The notes under the pieces were generated by a model. It was not told the DNA's origin. It ran no database searches and saw nothing but the letters and a program-made list of their open reading frames with translations. A stretch of DNA of 13,753 nucleotides from Candidatus Sodaliphilus limicaballi (GTDB taxonomy: Bacteria > Bacteroidota > Bacteroidia > Bacteroidales > Muribaculaceae), in contig JAGHSP010000085.1 in the NCBI GenBank assembly GCA_018065815.1, positions 1 through 13,753 of the forward strand, given 5' to 3'. Each line of letters begins with the position of its first letter. Positions within the stretch are counted from its first letter, which is position 1. The translations under genes were made by a program, and so were the position numbers. Of the stretch, positions 5,107 through 13,753 are shown piece after piece.

Positions 5107-8100
5107 TTACTTGCGGAGCTTGATAGCCTTCATTGTGCCGTCGGTGTACTGACGAACCACGATGTAAACCTGACCATCGACGGGCTCGGTTACCCTAGCA
5201 CCGCTAGCGGTGTAGTAAGCCTCGCTTGCAATGGTCTTGCCTACTGTTGTCTCGTCGATGCCTGTGGGAACGTCAACGTTGAGAACGAGAGGCCATACGT
5301 TTGTCATTTCCATTGTGTCGTCGCCGCCAGTTACCTCGAGCAGAACAATGATGTTGTCGCATCCCTCAGTTACACGAGCGTCGTTGCCACTGATTTCAAC
5401 AAGAGTGCTGGGCTCGTCCTCGGTGTTAACTACTGACCATTCAACACCTTCGGGAGTACCTACGTTGAACTGGTAGTAAGTAACGTTGTCATAGGTGTCA
5501 CCTTCTGCAAGAATTACAGCTGCTGTTTCAGCACCCACTGCACCATTGCCCTCGCCAACGGCAGGAACGGGGAAGCAGTAGTCGGCCTTGTACCAAGCAG
5601 CCTCGGCGGGAGCCATGTTAGCGTCACCGTTGCTCTGGCTTGCGTTCATGTCAAGAGAAGCGAGCTCGGCAACTGACATGCCTGTGCCCACGGGGTTGTA
5701 GTCACCACAGCCAATGCCAAGTTCTTCGGCTCCGGGAAGGTGGCTATAATCGTTGAGGTAGTAGCAGTTAGTAGCACTGTTGTTGTCACCCCAGTACTTA
5801 GCCTCGTTGCCAGCCTCGGTACCGATGAGAGCACCTGCGCAGCCTTCCTTACCCTTAACAGCACCGATGTTGATACAGTTGAGGAGTTGAGTGCGTGCCT
5901 GCGATGCGTAGTAGCTGGGACGACCAACGATACCACCTACGCCTACCTGACCCTGAACGCCACCTGCGTTGAAGCAGTTGGTTACGGTAGTGTAAGCCTG
6001 ACCTGCGATACCACCCACACCGTAGTTGTTGCTAGTAGCAGTCTCGGCTACGGTAGAGCTGATATTACCCAGGTTGATACAGCCGTTGAGAACTGATGCA
6101 TTGTTAGCGTTGTTACCCACGATACCACCAGCCAGGTAAGTACCCACGGTCACGTCGCCATAGTTGATACAGTTAGTGAGCGAGCTGTTAGCGCCGGTGA
6201 AGGTGTAGCAGATACCTGCAGCACCCCATGTGCCTTGCTCGATGTCGCCATAGTTGACACAGTTGTCAATATCAACAAAGTTGCTCACGTAAGCAATGAT
6301 ACCGGCAATCTGCTGGCCTTGTGAAACCACACCACCATTGTTGACACAGTTCTTGATAACTACGGGATAAGTAGCGTTTGCGCTGCCCTTGTAGTAACCA
6401 GTGATACCAGCGGTGTAAACACTCTTGGTGTTAGTGATGTTACCTTCGTTGACACAACCGTCGAATGTAGAACCGGGGCTGTAGAATGCAGCGATACCGG
6501 CAGTAGAGCTTGAGCTTACTGCTGCAGTAGCGTTACAAGTGATGTCGCCGTAGTTCTTACACTCGGTGTAGTTACATACGTTGTTACCAGCGGTTGCACC
6601 CTGCATAGCGGTGATACCGCCCAGAGTAGCGTTACCGGTGATGTTACCGTTGTTCATACACTTGTCGAATGTGTAAGGACCGAAGCCTGCCTTACCAACC
6701 ACGTTAGCAACGATACCAGCGCTTGTGCCACCATTGATGTCACCGTTGTTGATACACTCGTTGTAAGTTGAAGGCAGAGCGTAAGAAGCGATACCGCCCA
6801 CATAACCAGTAGCGGTAGCCGATGTGAGAGTACCGTTGTTAACGCAATTGTTGAACTCAACAGTCTCGTAAACATAAGAAGCGATACCAGCCACGTTGGC
6901 AGCAGAGTTTGTTACCTCGCCGTCGTTAACGCAAGCGTCAAACTTCGAGCCCTGGTAAGCATAAGCAGCGATACCAGCAGCATGTGTTGCGATACCGGTT
7001 ACCTTACCTGCGTTCTTAACGTTCTCGAGCTTGCCATAGAGCTTACCTACAACACCGCCCACGTAACCAAATTTAGTAGTACCCTTTGCACCGCCAATTC
7101 CACCTTCGATGTCACCAGCAGCGGTGAGGTCCTTAACAACAGCGTCGGCACCGATAGTACCGAAGAGAGCGCCCTCGCCTGCTGCCTTGGTCACATACTT
7201 GTAACCATATACAGAGCAGTTGTTACCATCGAAGTTACCGTTGAATGCGGTCACGCCGTCGGCACCGAGGGGAGTGATACCAGCAGTCTCATCGGCGAAG
7301 TCGATGTCGTTCATCATCTTCACATACTCGCCTGCGAGAGTGTTGGCAGTGTTAGACATGAATGCAGCAAGAGCGTTCCATTCCTGGGCGTTAGTGAGCT
7401 GCCAGGGATCCTCTGCTGTACCGCTACCCTTGAGGGGATTAGTGGGCAGAGCCGAGAGAGCAATAACCTTAACGAAGCCGTCGTTCTCGATAGTGAGAAT
7501 GTCTTCAATCACTGCATCGGTGTGAGCGATACCCTTAACGGTCATGCCGTCGAGAGTGAATGCTGTGCCCTGCTGGAGGCTAGGAGTGCCGGCAGTTACA
7601 GTAGCGTCGGCGCTAAGGTTCTTAGCGGTAACGCCTGCGGGCATGAGGAGCTGAGTAGCAGCTGCCTTCTGTACCATTGCCTCGCTAGCAAATTGCTTGA
7701 GGACGGGGTACTTGCCAGCCTCGAACTGCCATACCTCGGTGTCGAAGCCTTCGAGAGCCTGACCTGATGTGAGAACGCTTGTCTCAACACCGTTCATGCC
7801 AGCGTGGGGAGCATTAGCGTCGGCGGGCATGTCAAGAATCTGAACATCCCAGTAAACGCCGTTGATTTCCTCCGATGTGCTCTGAGCCTCACCACCTGCG
7901 ATAGCACCGTTAGTAGCAGCGTCGCCGCTGAATACTGTACCGTAGCTAACGCAGTTGATCATGTCATTGCGATAGTAGCTTGAAGTTGCTGTGGGAGCAA
8001 TAGCACCCCAGTAACCTACGATACCACCAGCACGGTTGATCTGTGCAGCAACTGTACCTGCGTTGACGCAGTTCACATACTTGCCGCCTGATGAAGAAGT

Positions 8101-11100
8101 ACCTGCGATACCACCGCAAGACTGGAGCTGGTTAGCATAGTTGGTTGCAAGCTGGCGAATCTCAATCTTACCAACGTTCATACAACCTTCTACATAGCTG
8201 TAGTTAGCACCTACGATACCTGCTGTCTGGCCGTAGCCGCCGGTCACGTTACCTGCATTGTAGCAGTTGATGATCTTACCTTCCTTGAGGTTCTGGCCAC
8301 TGATACCGCCAATCCAGCAAGAGTAACCAATCACGTCGCTGTAGTTGCGGCAGTTCTCAACGAGACCGTTGTTGTAAGCAACCACTGCACCTGATGTGCC
8401 GTAGAACTTGAGGTCGCAGTCGGCTGCGATGTTCACGTTCTTAACAACACCAGTCTGGTCGAGGCGGCCAACGAAGCCTGCGTAAGATGTGCTTGCGCTA
8501 GTGTTGATAGTGCCCCAAGAACCTTCACCTGCCTGCTCGGGAGATGTGCTCCAAGCAACGCGGTTGAACTTCATCTTGTGGATGAAGTGACCGTCACCGT
8601 CGATCACGCCTGCAAAGTAGTTGTGAGCGTCGGGAGCGTTAGTACAGATACCCACGAAGTTCTCGTCATACTCAAGGTCGATGTCGTTGACAATCTTGAA
8701 GTAAGTCTCGGGGAAGAGCTGGTTCTTGTTGGTTGTGAGGTCTGAAAGAAGGATGAGGTCGGCCTTGGTCTTGATGAGGAAGGGCTCAACCTCGGTACCT
8801 GCACCCTCGAAGGGGAGAGGAGAAATCTTAGCCACGCGGTAGTAAGCACCGGCTTCGGGGTTAAGATAATAGATTGTGTCGTTACCGAACTCGCTGTTAG
8901 CGTTGAGTTCGATCTTGTTGCCATTCAGTTTAGCGAAGTAACCCTGGTTAGAGAGGTTGCCCTGCTTGTAGAATGCCACGATAACGTCGTTGTCCTTGTT
9001 AATGACAGCGTCCTTGGTGAACTTGTCGAACGAAGCGCCTGCGGGCAATACCACTGCAGCAGTAGCGAGCTTAGATGCTGCGGTTGCTGCGCTTGCCTTG
9101 AGGGCGGGATACTTACCAGCGCTATACTGCCAGAGGCTTGCGTCGAAGCCTGCGGGGCCAGCTGCTGCGGTAAGGTCGGCTGTGTTCACGCCAAACTCAC
9201 TCTGTGAGAGGCTTACAATCTGCTTGTCGAAGTAAACGTTAGCGAGAACGGGCTCTGAACCATTAGCAATGGTACCGATAACCTCGTTGTTCTGCTTCTC
9301 AACCTGTGATGAGTACTGATACATCTCGGCAGCAACTGTAGCGGCTGAGTAAACATTCTTAACCCGTGCGTGAGTTGTGGGATCACCCGATTCAATAACG
9401 TAATCCTGAACACGGCCCACAACACCACCAGTTGAGCGTGATGAGTAACCGTCAACGCGACCGTTGAAGTAACTGTCCTCTACGTTACCGCGAAGGTAAC
9501 CAACAACACCACCAACGATAGCACCGCTTGCATAACCGCGAATGGTACCCACTGCGAAGCTGTTCTTCAGTGTTGATGCCGATACGTTACCAGCAACACC
9601 ACCGATTACCTGATACTCTGAATGCTGTGAATAGCCGTCGATTATACCGCTGAACCAGCAGTTGTCCATAGTAGTGAAGAAGAGGTTACCAACTACACCA
9701 CCAGTGGGATAACCAGGAGCTGAACCGCTCACTGTTGCACAAACGATATTTACGTTCTGGGCAAAGCAGTTAGAGATAGGAGCCGAAACCTCGGCAGCAA
9801 CACCACCAGTGTAGCCATAGAGGCTGGTGATCTCTGTGTCCTTAACCGAGCAGTTTGAGATATTGTAAGCAATACCTGCAAGACCACCGGCTGCCATGCC
9901 TGTGCTGTAGATGCTTGAGTTAACAACGTGAACATTGTCAAGTGTACCACTTGACTGTGCCACAACGATACCGCTGTAGTAGTTCTGTGCCTTAACTTCG
10001 GCTCCATCAACGGTGAGGTTCTTGATTACTGATGCTGCGTCAGCATAACCAAAGAGACCCATGTACATACCCTTGTCGTCAACAACATAGTTGCTGATAG
10101 TGTGGTTGTCGCCGTCGAATGTAGCGTTGAACTTATTCTGGTTGTTACCAACGGGGGTTACCTTGTAACCGTCCATGTCGATATCGTTAACAACCTTGAA
10201 GAACACGCCCTCGTAGGTCTCGCCCCCGGCAACCTTGTCGCTGAGGAGGATCATGTCGTCACGCTGCTTGATGAGGTAGGGAGAAGCCTCGGTACCTTCA
10301 CCTTCAAAGTCGGTGACGCTGATTGAGGGATACTCAAGATCGAAATCGCAAGTGATGTTACACTCGTCGTAGGCAGCAACGAGGTAGCGGCTGCCCTGGG
10401 CTGTGCCAGTAACAACACCCCAGTTAGTCCAGTCGAGTTTCTTGAGGTCGGTAGCGGCAGCAGTTACAGCATCATCGGTGCTGAGCGACGCACCAGTCTC
10501 GGTGAATACGAGGTTGTAGCTGTAGAAGTCGCCGTAATTTGCGTTGTAGGCAATCAGTGAAGAGGGGATGTTCACGGTCTTGTTGCGGTTAAGGCTAACA
10601 GCAACTGTCTGACCATAGTTACCCAGGTTCTTGATTGTAGCCACGTTGGCGCCTGTCTGCTCAACTACCACGCCGTAGCTCTCGGTTGTGCCGTCGCCGT
10701 GCTTCTTGCCTGTGAATGTGGCGTTGCACTTGTCCAGAGTGGTGTTAGCAACCACGCTGAAGTAGCTCCAGGTGGCAGCAGTGGCACTAGCCTTGACATA
10801 GGCACCCCATGCGTCGGTGATGACAATCTTGTTGCCACTTACCACGCCTGTCACTTCCTGGCCTGCGAGTGGCTGACCATCGCCAAGGTTGGTAGCTGCA
10901 AACACGATGTTGCCATAGGTGTCGTGCTGTCCCATCACCTGATAGGGGATGGTGAGCTTGCCGTCGGCAGCAACTTTGGCCTTAACAACGGTGTTGTAAC
11001 CGCTTGACCAGAAATCACGCATGATGATTGAGTCAGTGCCGAGGGGCTCGACTGTGACACTCACACCATTGTAGCCCGAGGTGAGCAATGATTCTCCGGT

Positions 11101-11406
11101 GAGCACGTAGTTGCCTGCGAGCTCATTCACCGAAGCCACCTTGCGAGGGGCTCTCCTTGCACTCATGGGTTCGCTAGGAGCTACGATGTTGTCGCGCGTG
11201 TAGTCTGACTTGGGACGATCGATACCTCTAGGATCAAATAAATCCTTTAAGCTTACCAAACCACCCTCATCACTCTTAACACTGGCTTTTTCCTGCAACT
11301 TGAGTACAGAAGCCTGCGAGACATCCATGTTCTCCTGCGCTTGAGCGCTGAAGACTGTAGCGGCAACTACCGCCACGAGTCCCATGAAAGAATTGAATCT
11401 TCTCAT
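5107..11406 (-). CDS. Giant secreted GLUG-repeat beta-helix protein (2099 aa)
   Basis: A signal peptide (1-24, ending SAQAQ) sends this protein out of the cytoplasm. After an acidic stretch and a basic patch (ARRAPRK, 83-89) come two calycin-like beta domains (about 93-210 and 225-350). Three copies of one supermodule follow. Each head reads G-x-GT....P..I, then NDID, then FDGDNH or DGDGH (366-436, 866-940, 1326-1396). Then come GLUG-type repeats (GGVVGNL, GGIAGT, AGIASY), a W-(x)n-GKYPxLK closing element (759-770, 1226-1237) and an LPAG/MPAG beta spacer (787-848, 1255-1317). The last module ends in a related beta domain (1962-2045). The tail (2048-2099) shares TGID, SE-YY, G-RV and TDGT with the first protein of the window. 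GLUG proteins are large surface or secreted proteins, several adhesin-like; the ligand here is unknown. It lies 41 bp after the M6 peptidase gene, with no terminator or -7 box between, so they are probably co-transcribed. The frame is intact throughout. Confidence 0.85.
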   Translation of the reverse strand: MRRFNSFMGLVAVVAATVFSAQAQENMDVSQASVLKLQEKASVKSDEGGLVSLKDLFDPRGIDRPKSDYTRDNIVAPSEPMSARRAPRKVASVNELAGNYVLTGESLLTSGYNGVSVTVEPLGTDSIIMRDFWSSGYNTVVKAKVAADGKLTIPYQVMGQHDTYGNIVFAATNLGDGQPLAGQEVTGVVSGNKIVITDAWGAYVKASATAATWSYFSVVANTTLDKCNATFTGKKHGDGTTESYGVVVEQTGANVATIKNLGNYGQTVAVSLNRNKTVNIPSSLIAYNANYGDFYSYNLVFTETGASLSTDDAVTAAATDLKKLDWTNWGVVTGTAQGSRYLVAAYDECNITCDFDLEYPSISVTDFEGEGTEASPYLIKQRDDMILLSDKVAGGETYEGVFFKVVNDIDMDGYKVTPVGNNQNKFNATFDGDNHTISNYVVDDKGMYMGLFGYADAASVIKNLTVDGAEVKAQNYYSGIVVAQSSGTLDNVHVVNSSIYSTGMAAGGLAGIAYNISNCSVKDTEITSLYGYTGGVAAEVSAPISNCFAQNVNIVCATVSGSAPGYPTGGVVGNLFFTTMDNCWFSGIIDGYSQHSEYQVIGGVAGNVSASTLKNSFAVGTIRGYASGAIVGGVVGYLRGNVEDSYFNGRVDGYSSRSTGGVVGRVQDYVIESGDPTTHARVKNVYSAATVAAEMYQYSSQVEKQNNEVIGTIANGSEPVLANVYFDKQIVSLSQSEFGVNTADLTAAAGPAGFDASLWQYSAGKYPALKASAATAASKLATAAVVLPAGASFDKFTKDAVINKDNDVIVAFYKQGNLSNQGYFAKLNGNKIELNANSEFGNDTIYYLNPEAGAYYRVAKISPLPFEGAGTEVEPFLIKTKADLILLSDLTTNKNQLFPETYFKIVNDIDLEYDENFVGICTNAPDAHNYFAGVIDGDGHFIHKMKFNRVAWSTSPEQAGEGSWGTINTSASTSYAGFVGRLDQTGVVKNVNIAADCDLKFYGTSGAVVAYNNGLVENCRNYSDVIGYSCWIGGISGQNLKEGKIINCYNAGNVTGGYGQTAGIVGANYSYVEGCMNVGKIEIRQLATNYANQLQSCGGIAGTSSSGGKYVNCVNAGTVAAQINRAGGIVGYWGAIAPTATSSYYRNDMINCVSYGTVFSGDAATNGAIAGGEAQSTSEEINGVYWDVQILDMPADANAPHAGMNGVETSVLTSGQALEGFDTEVWQFEAGKYPVLKQFASEAMVQKAAATQLLMPAGVTAKNLSADATVTAGTPSLQQGTAFTLDGMTVKGIAHTDAVIEDILTIENDGFVKVIALSALPTNPLKGSGTAEDPWQLTNAQEWNALAAFMSNTANTLAGEYVKMMNDIDFADETAGITPLGADGVTAFNGNFDGNNCSVYGYKYVTKAAGEGALFGTIGADAVVKDLTAAGDIEGGIGGAKGTTKFGYVGGVVGKLYGKLENVKNAGKVTGIATHAAGIAAYAYQGSKFDACVNDGEVTNSAANVAGIASYVYETVEFNNCVNNGTLTSATATGYVGGIASYALPSTYNECINNGDINGGTSAGIVANVVGKAGFGPYTFDKCMNNGNITGNATLGGITAMQGATAGNNVCNYTECKNYGDITCNATAAVSSSSTAGIAAFYSPGSTFDGCVNEGNITNTKSVYTAGITGYYKGSANATYPVVIKNCVNNGGVVSQGQQIAGIIAYVSNFVDIDNCVNYGDIEQGTWGAAGICYTFTGANSSLTNCINYGDVTVGTYLAGGIVGNNANNASVLNGCINLGNISSTVAETATSNNYGVGGIAGQAYTTVTNCFNAGGVQGQVGVGGIVGRPSYYASQARTQLLNCINIGAVKGKEGCAGALIGTEAGNEAKYWGDNNSATNCYYLNDYSHLPGAEELGIGCGDYNPVGTGMSVAELASLDMNASQSNGDANMAPAEAAWYKADYCFPVPAVGEGNGAVGAETAAVILAEGDTYDNVTYYQFNVGTPEGVEWSVVNTEDEPSTLVEISGNDARVTEGCDNIIVLLEVTGGDDTMEMTNVWPLVLNVDVPTGIDETTVGKTIASEAYYTASGARVTEPVDGQVYIVVRQYTDGTMKAIKLRK
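5842..7071 (-). repeat. Twelve-rung C-x-N-x-G repeat array in the third module of the GLUG protein
   Basis: The rungs are centred on Cys1492, 1521, 1551, 1583, 1616, 1651, 1687, 1716, 1746, 1776, 1811 and 1844, spaced 29-36 residues apart. Each has the form (N/D/G/E)C(V/I/M/K/F)N-x-G followed by a strand and an AGI or GGI turn. At DNA level the plus strand shows TTGATACA, TTGACACA or near variants about every 90 bases, because CVN and CIN are repeatedly encoded by similar codons. This looks like the regular coils of a beta-helix. Confidence 0.8.
7912..8400 (-). repeat. Five-rung C-x-N/S repeat array in the second module of the GLUG protein
   Basis: The rungs lie at Cys1019 (ENCRNYSDV), 1048 (INCYNAGNV), 1075 (EGCMNVGKI), 1113 (VNCVNAGTV) and 1152 (INCVSYGTV), 27-39 residues apart. 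They have the same pattern as the array in the third module. In the first module the equivalent positions are Cys519, 547 and 583, then Ser616 and Ser645. Confidence 0.75.
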
Positions 11407-11447
11407 TTTGTTGTGAATAAATGGTTAATAATAGTATATAAATGTTC

Positions 11448-13661
11448 TCAGTTGTTCAGTATTATGTTGAGCAATGCATTCACATCGCTCACGTCCACGT
11501 CACCGTCGCCGTTGAGGTCCAAACCGCTGGTGGCAGTTCCGTCAATGATAGCGCCCACGATGACATTGAGGTCGGTCACATCGACCGCGCCATCGCCATT
11601 GAGGTCACCCTCGATGCGCTTGCTCTCCACCACAAACGACACGTTGTCGAGATAGCATGCTGCCGTGCGGCTGCCGCTGTATTCCACAATGCGCACCTCG
11701 CTACCCTGGGCAAACGGCATGGTGAAAGACAAGTTGACGTTCTCGCCCGGCGGCACTGTGGTGCTTTCAAGACCAGCGTCGGTCTTGATTGTTGCCCACA
11801 CGCCCAGCGATGATGCGCGGGTATAGACTCTCACAACGGCGTTGCTAGTGGTTGGGTTATAGAAGTCGAGCGACAGCGACTGTGCATCCCAGGGCAACGC
11901 GCTAGTGAGCACCTCACTGCTGCGCAGCAACGAGCATGAGTGCTTGCCTGTGCCTGTTCCTTCGCCCGAGGTGGCGGCAACGCGCGCCCCAGCTTTGAAG
12001 GTCCACGAGGTGTACTTGCCGGCAACCTTGCTGGCATCGGCTGTGGTGACGGCCATGTCCTCAAAGTCCTCGATGTGGGTCTCATAGGTCTGTACCTTGA
12101 GGTTGAACGACACCGTCCCGTCGCTGTGGCGGGTGATGCCAGTGATATCGTAGTCGCTGTTGCGGCCTGTCCACGAGCGCAGGCTTGGCGTTGTGTTATT
12201 GCCCAATGCGGTGATGCCTTGGGTGCCGGGGAACGGGTCGCTGCCGGTGTCGGACGTGCCGGCTCCGCCAGCGCGAAGCAATTCATAGAGGGGATGGGTG
12301 GCGGTACTGTTCACGCGGTTGTTCTCCCACGCGGTGGCATTGGTCGAGTCCACTCGCCACACTAGCATGCCCTCGCCGGGAAGATAGGCGTCCCAGCCTG
12401 CCTTGGCTCGGCTCTCGATAAGGAAATACTCGTCCTTGACATTAGATTCCAGGCGATAGCCAGTGTTGCTCGATGTGATAGGGGTTACTGTGTAACTGCC
12501 GCCGCGGGAGAGTCGCTGCGGGGTGATGAACCCTGCCGCATAACGCTCGTAGAGGCTATAAGCACACGGGGTGCGCGACTGGTTGAGGTAACTGCCCGAT
12601 GCCATGAGGCTCCATCGGCCGGGGTTGACGCACGATCCGCCCGTGGTGCCGTCGGCATCATAGAGGTCGGCAATGCCCAGCACGTGGCTGAACTCGTGGC
12701 AAATGGTGCCTATGCCGTCGATAATCTTTGACTCGGGACGGCTATAAAGTTCGGTAGAGCAGGCATAGCGGTCAAACGACACTCCGTCGAGGTACTTGCT
12801 GGTGATGCTCGACGCATGGGGCCACAGCAGGCGGCTGTCGTTGCCGCTGAAATTGCTGCCGGCGCCGGCAAAGAGGAAAAACACCATATCGACCTTGCCG
12901 TCGCCATCGCGGTCATAGTCCTTGTAATTGACCTGAGGGTCGGCGGCGTCGAGGGCAGCGTTGACAAGCAACGGCGCTCCCGAAGTCTTCATCGCGTCAT
13001 ACTGCGAGTAATTGATAGTCACGGGTCCCACAACGTCAAACTGGGCATCAAACTCGCCAGCCGAGCTGTCGTAGAAGTAGTCGCGCACCGAGCCGGTGTA
13101 AGGAATCAGTTCCGGAAAAGCGGCATTGCTCATGAACCCGCGGTAATTGCGCTGGTTGATCATGTCGTCAAACAGCGTGTGGGCATTGTCGTAGGTGAAC
13201 GGGCAGTCGTTGTAGGCCACGAGAATCACCAGCCCGCGAAAGTTCTTATAGTCATAGTGCCCCGTCTTGCCATGCAGGCGATGCTTGGCGCGGCGGGCGT
13301 TAATCGTCTGGACGCTCGGCGTGAGGTGGCGCTGCGTGGCAGCAAGCCACGATAGCTCCTGCGCGTTGCGGCGCAAGGCGTCGTGAGCAATCACTGCCGT
13401 GGGCACAAGGTTATCACCCGCCACAGCAGCATACTTGTAGTAACCGTCGGCCTCATCTTTCACGACCGTATAACCATCGGCAGTAGTAGTGTAGTTGAAC
13501 CATTCATCGCCGTGCTGGAGCAATGTGACGAAGGTGCCGTCGGGCTGTTGCACCCGGGCAGGATCGGGACATGCAACGATTGCATGGGCGGCTGTCCACA
13601 GGACAAACACCGCTACTAGCGCTAGCAATCTTTCCACGTTAAGTTTAGCACCAATTTGCAT
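11448..13661 (-). CDS. Secreted M6-family metallopeptidase with C-terminal dockerin domain
   Basis: This 737-aa protein is a secreted zinc endopeptidase of the immune-inhibitor-A type. I chose the ATG at 13661 over 13688 because AGGGAG lies just before it and it opens directly into a signal peptide (about 1-26, ending TAAHA). A propeptide-like region (about 30-135, with QPDG, GDEW, TADGYTV) ends in a basic linker (ARRAKHRLHGK, 122-132). The catalytic domain holds a calcium-loop-like DYDRDGDGKVD (248-258), WPHA (280-283), the zinc site HEFSHVLGIAD (322-332; His322, Glu323, His326, probably Asp332) and LMASGSY (352-358). A jelly-roll type domain (about 530-677, starting EDFED) follows, then a dockerin with two calcium loops, DLNGDGAVDVTD (686-697) and DLNGDGDVDVSD (715-726). 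No cohesin is visible in the window. It is first in the operon with the giant GLUG gene and is GC-richer than the ATPase gene. Its substrate is unknown. Confidence 0.9.
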   Translation of the reverse strand: MQIGAKLNVERLLALVAVFVLWTAAHAIVACPDPARVQQPDGTFVTLLQHGDEWFNYTTTADGYTVVKDEADGYYKYAAVAGDNLVPTAVIAHDALRRNAQELSWLAATQRHLTPSVQTINARRAKHRLHGKTGHYDYKNFRGLVILVAYNDCPFTYDNAHTLFDDMINQRNYRGFMSNAAFPELIPYTGSVRDYFYDSSAGEFDAQFDVVGPVTINYSQYDAMKTSGAPLLVNAALDAADPQVNYKDYDRDGDGKVDMVFFLFAGAGSNFSGNDSRLLWPHASSITSKYLDGVSFDRYACSTELYSRPESKIIDGIGTICHEFSHVLGIADLYDADGTTGGSCVNPGRWSLMASGSYLNQSRTPCAYSLYERYAAGFITPQRLSRGGSYTVTPITSSNTGYRLESNVKDEYFLIESRAKAGWDAYLPGEGMLVWRVDSTNATAWENNRVNSTATHPLYELLRAGGAGTSDTGSDPFPGTQGITALGNNTTPSLRSWTGRNSDYDITGITRHSDGTVSFNLKVQTYETHIEDFEDMAVTTADASKVAGKYTSWTFKAGARVAATSGEGTGTGKHSCSLLRSSEVLTSALPWDAQSLSLDFYNPTTSNAVVRVYTRASSLGVWATIKTDAGLESTTVPPGENVNLSFTMPFAQGSEVRIVEYSGSRTAACYLDNVSFVVESKRIEGDLNGDGAVDVTDLNVIVGAIIDGTATSGLDLNGDGDVDVSDVNALLNIILNN

Positions 13662-13689
13662 AATCTCCCTTTTGTTACTATAAAACACA

Positions 13690-13697
13690 CAAATTTA
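13690..13697 (-). promoter_or_regulatory. -7 promoter element of the M6 peptidase / GLUG operon
   Basis: On the minus strand the sequence is TAAATTTG, an exact TAnnTTTG match, 28 bases before the chosen ATG. The predicted start of transcription near 13685 falls after most of the longer ORF's upstream extension begins, which also favours the ATG at 13661. No clear -33 TTTG is present. Confidence 0.6.
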
Positions 13698-13753
13698 CGT
13701 CATTTTTTTAAATTTTCACGCATTTATGTGATAAATTTCTAAATACATGTCGC

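Noticed and set aside
6982..7767. A 261-codon open frame on the plus strand inside the GLUG gene
   Set aside because: It is a shadow of the repetitive coding sequence on the other strand. The GLUG frame is unbroken over 2099 codons with coherent repeats.
13661..13688. The upstream ATG at 13688 as the start of the M6 peptidase
   Set aside because: It lies only a few bases from the -7 box and would put nine charged or polar residues before the signal peptide. The ATG at 13661 has AGGGAG just upstream.
1..13753. rRNA or tRNA genes
   Set aside because: No cloverleaf-like segment or conserved rRNA stretch was noticed in the intergenic regions, most of which are short. A tRNAscan or Infernal run would be needed to be certain.

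Overview
The window reads as chromosomal DNA from a Bacteroidales bacterium, most likely a gut member of the Prevotella/Muribaculaceae type. This is inferred from content, not from a database match. The supporting signs are the Bacteroidota-type -7 element (TAnnTTTG) before every transcription unit whose start is visible, few Shine-Dalgarno sites, and almost only exported proteins: FadL-type porin, lipoprotein, GLUG-repeat giant, M6 peptidase with dockerin. YNxxGxxV-type C-terminal tails, as seen on secreted Bacteroidota proteins, recur on three of them. No rRNA, tRNA, CRISPR array or transposase gene was seen.

Left part, plus strand (1-3539). The window opens inside the 3' end of a secreted protein, closed by a perfect 12-bp hairpin. 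About 230 bp of AT-rich non-coding DNA follows, then an OmpP1/FadL-type outer-membrane protein with its own promoter and a strong intrinsic terminator. Next come a small secreted protein of unknown function (154 aa) and, 30 bp later, a lipoprotein that resembles polysaccharide deacetylases (290 aa). A promoter-like box sits five bases before the lipoprotein ATG.

Middle, minus strand (3533-5024). A solitary AAA ATPase of the DUF4143 type, visibly AT-richer than its surroundings, is preceded by three tandem copies of a 33-bp-period repeat. The gene-proximal copy boundary carries the only good -7 box. A terminator-like hairpin lies beyond its stop codon.

Right part, minus strand (5031-13697). 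A probable two-gene operon runs from a promoter at 13690-13697 through an M6-family metallopeptidase with a C-terminal dockerin (737 aa), then, after 41 bp, a 2099-aa GLUG/beta-helix giant, and ends in a hairpin terminator at 5031-5076. The giant is built from three copies of one supermodule. Its second and third copies carry 17 evenly spaced C-x-N/S-type rungs. The two proteins probably act together at or outside the cell surface (peptidase plus large adhesin- or scaffold-like partner). That pairing is inferred from gene order and shared architecture only.
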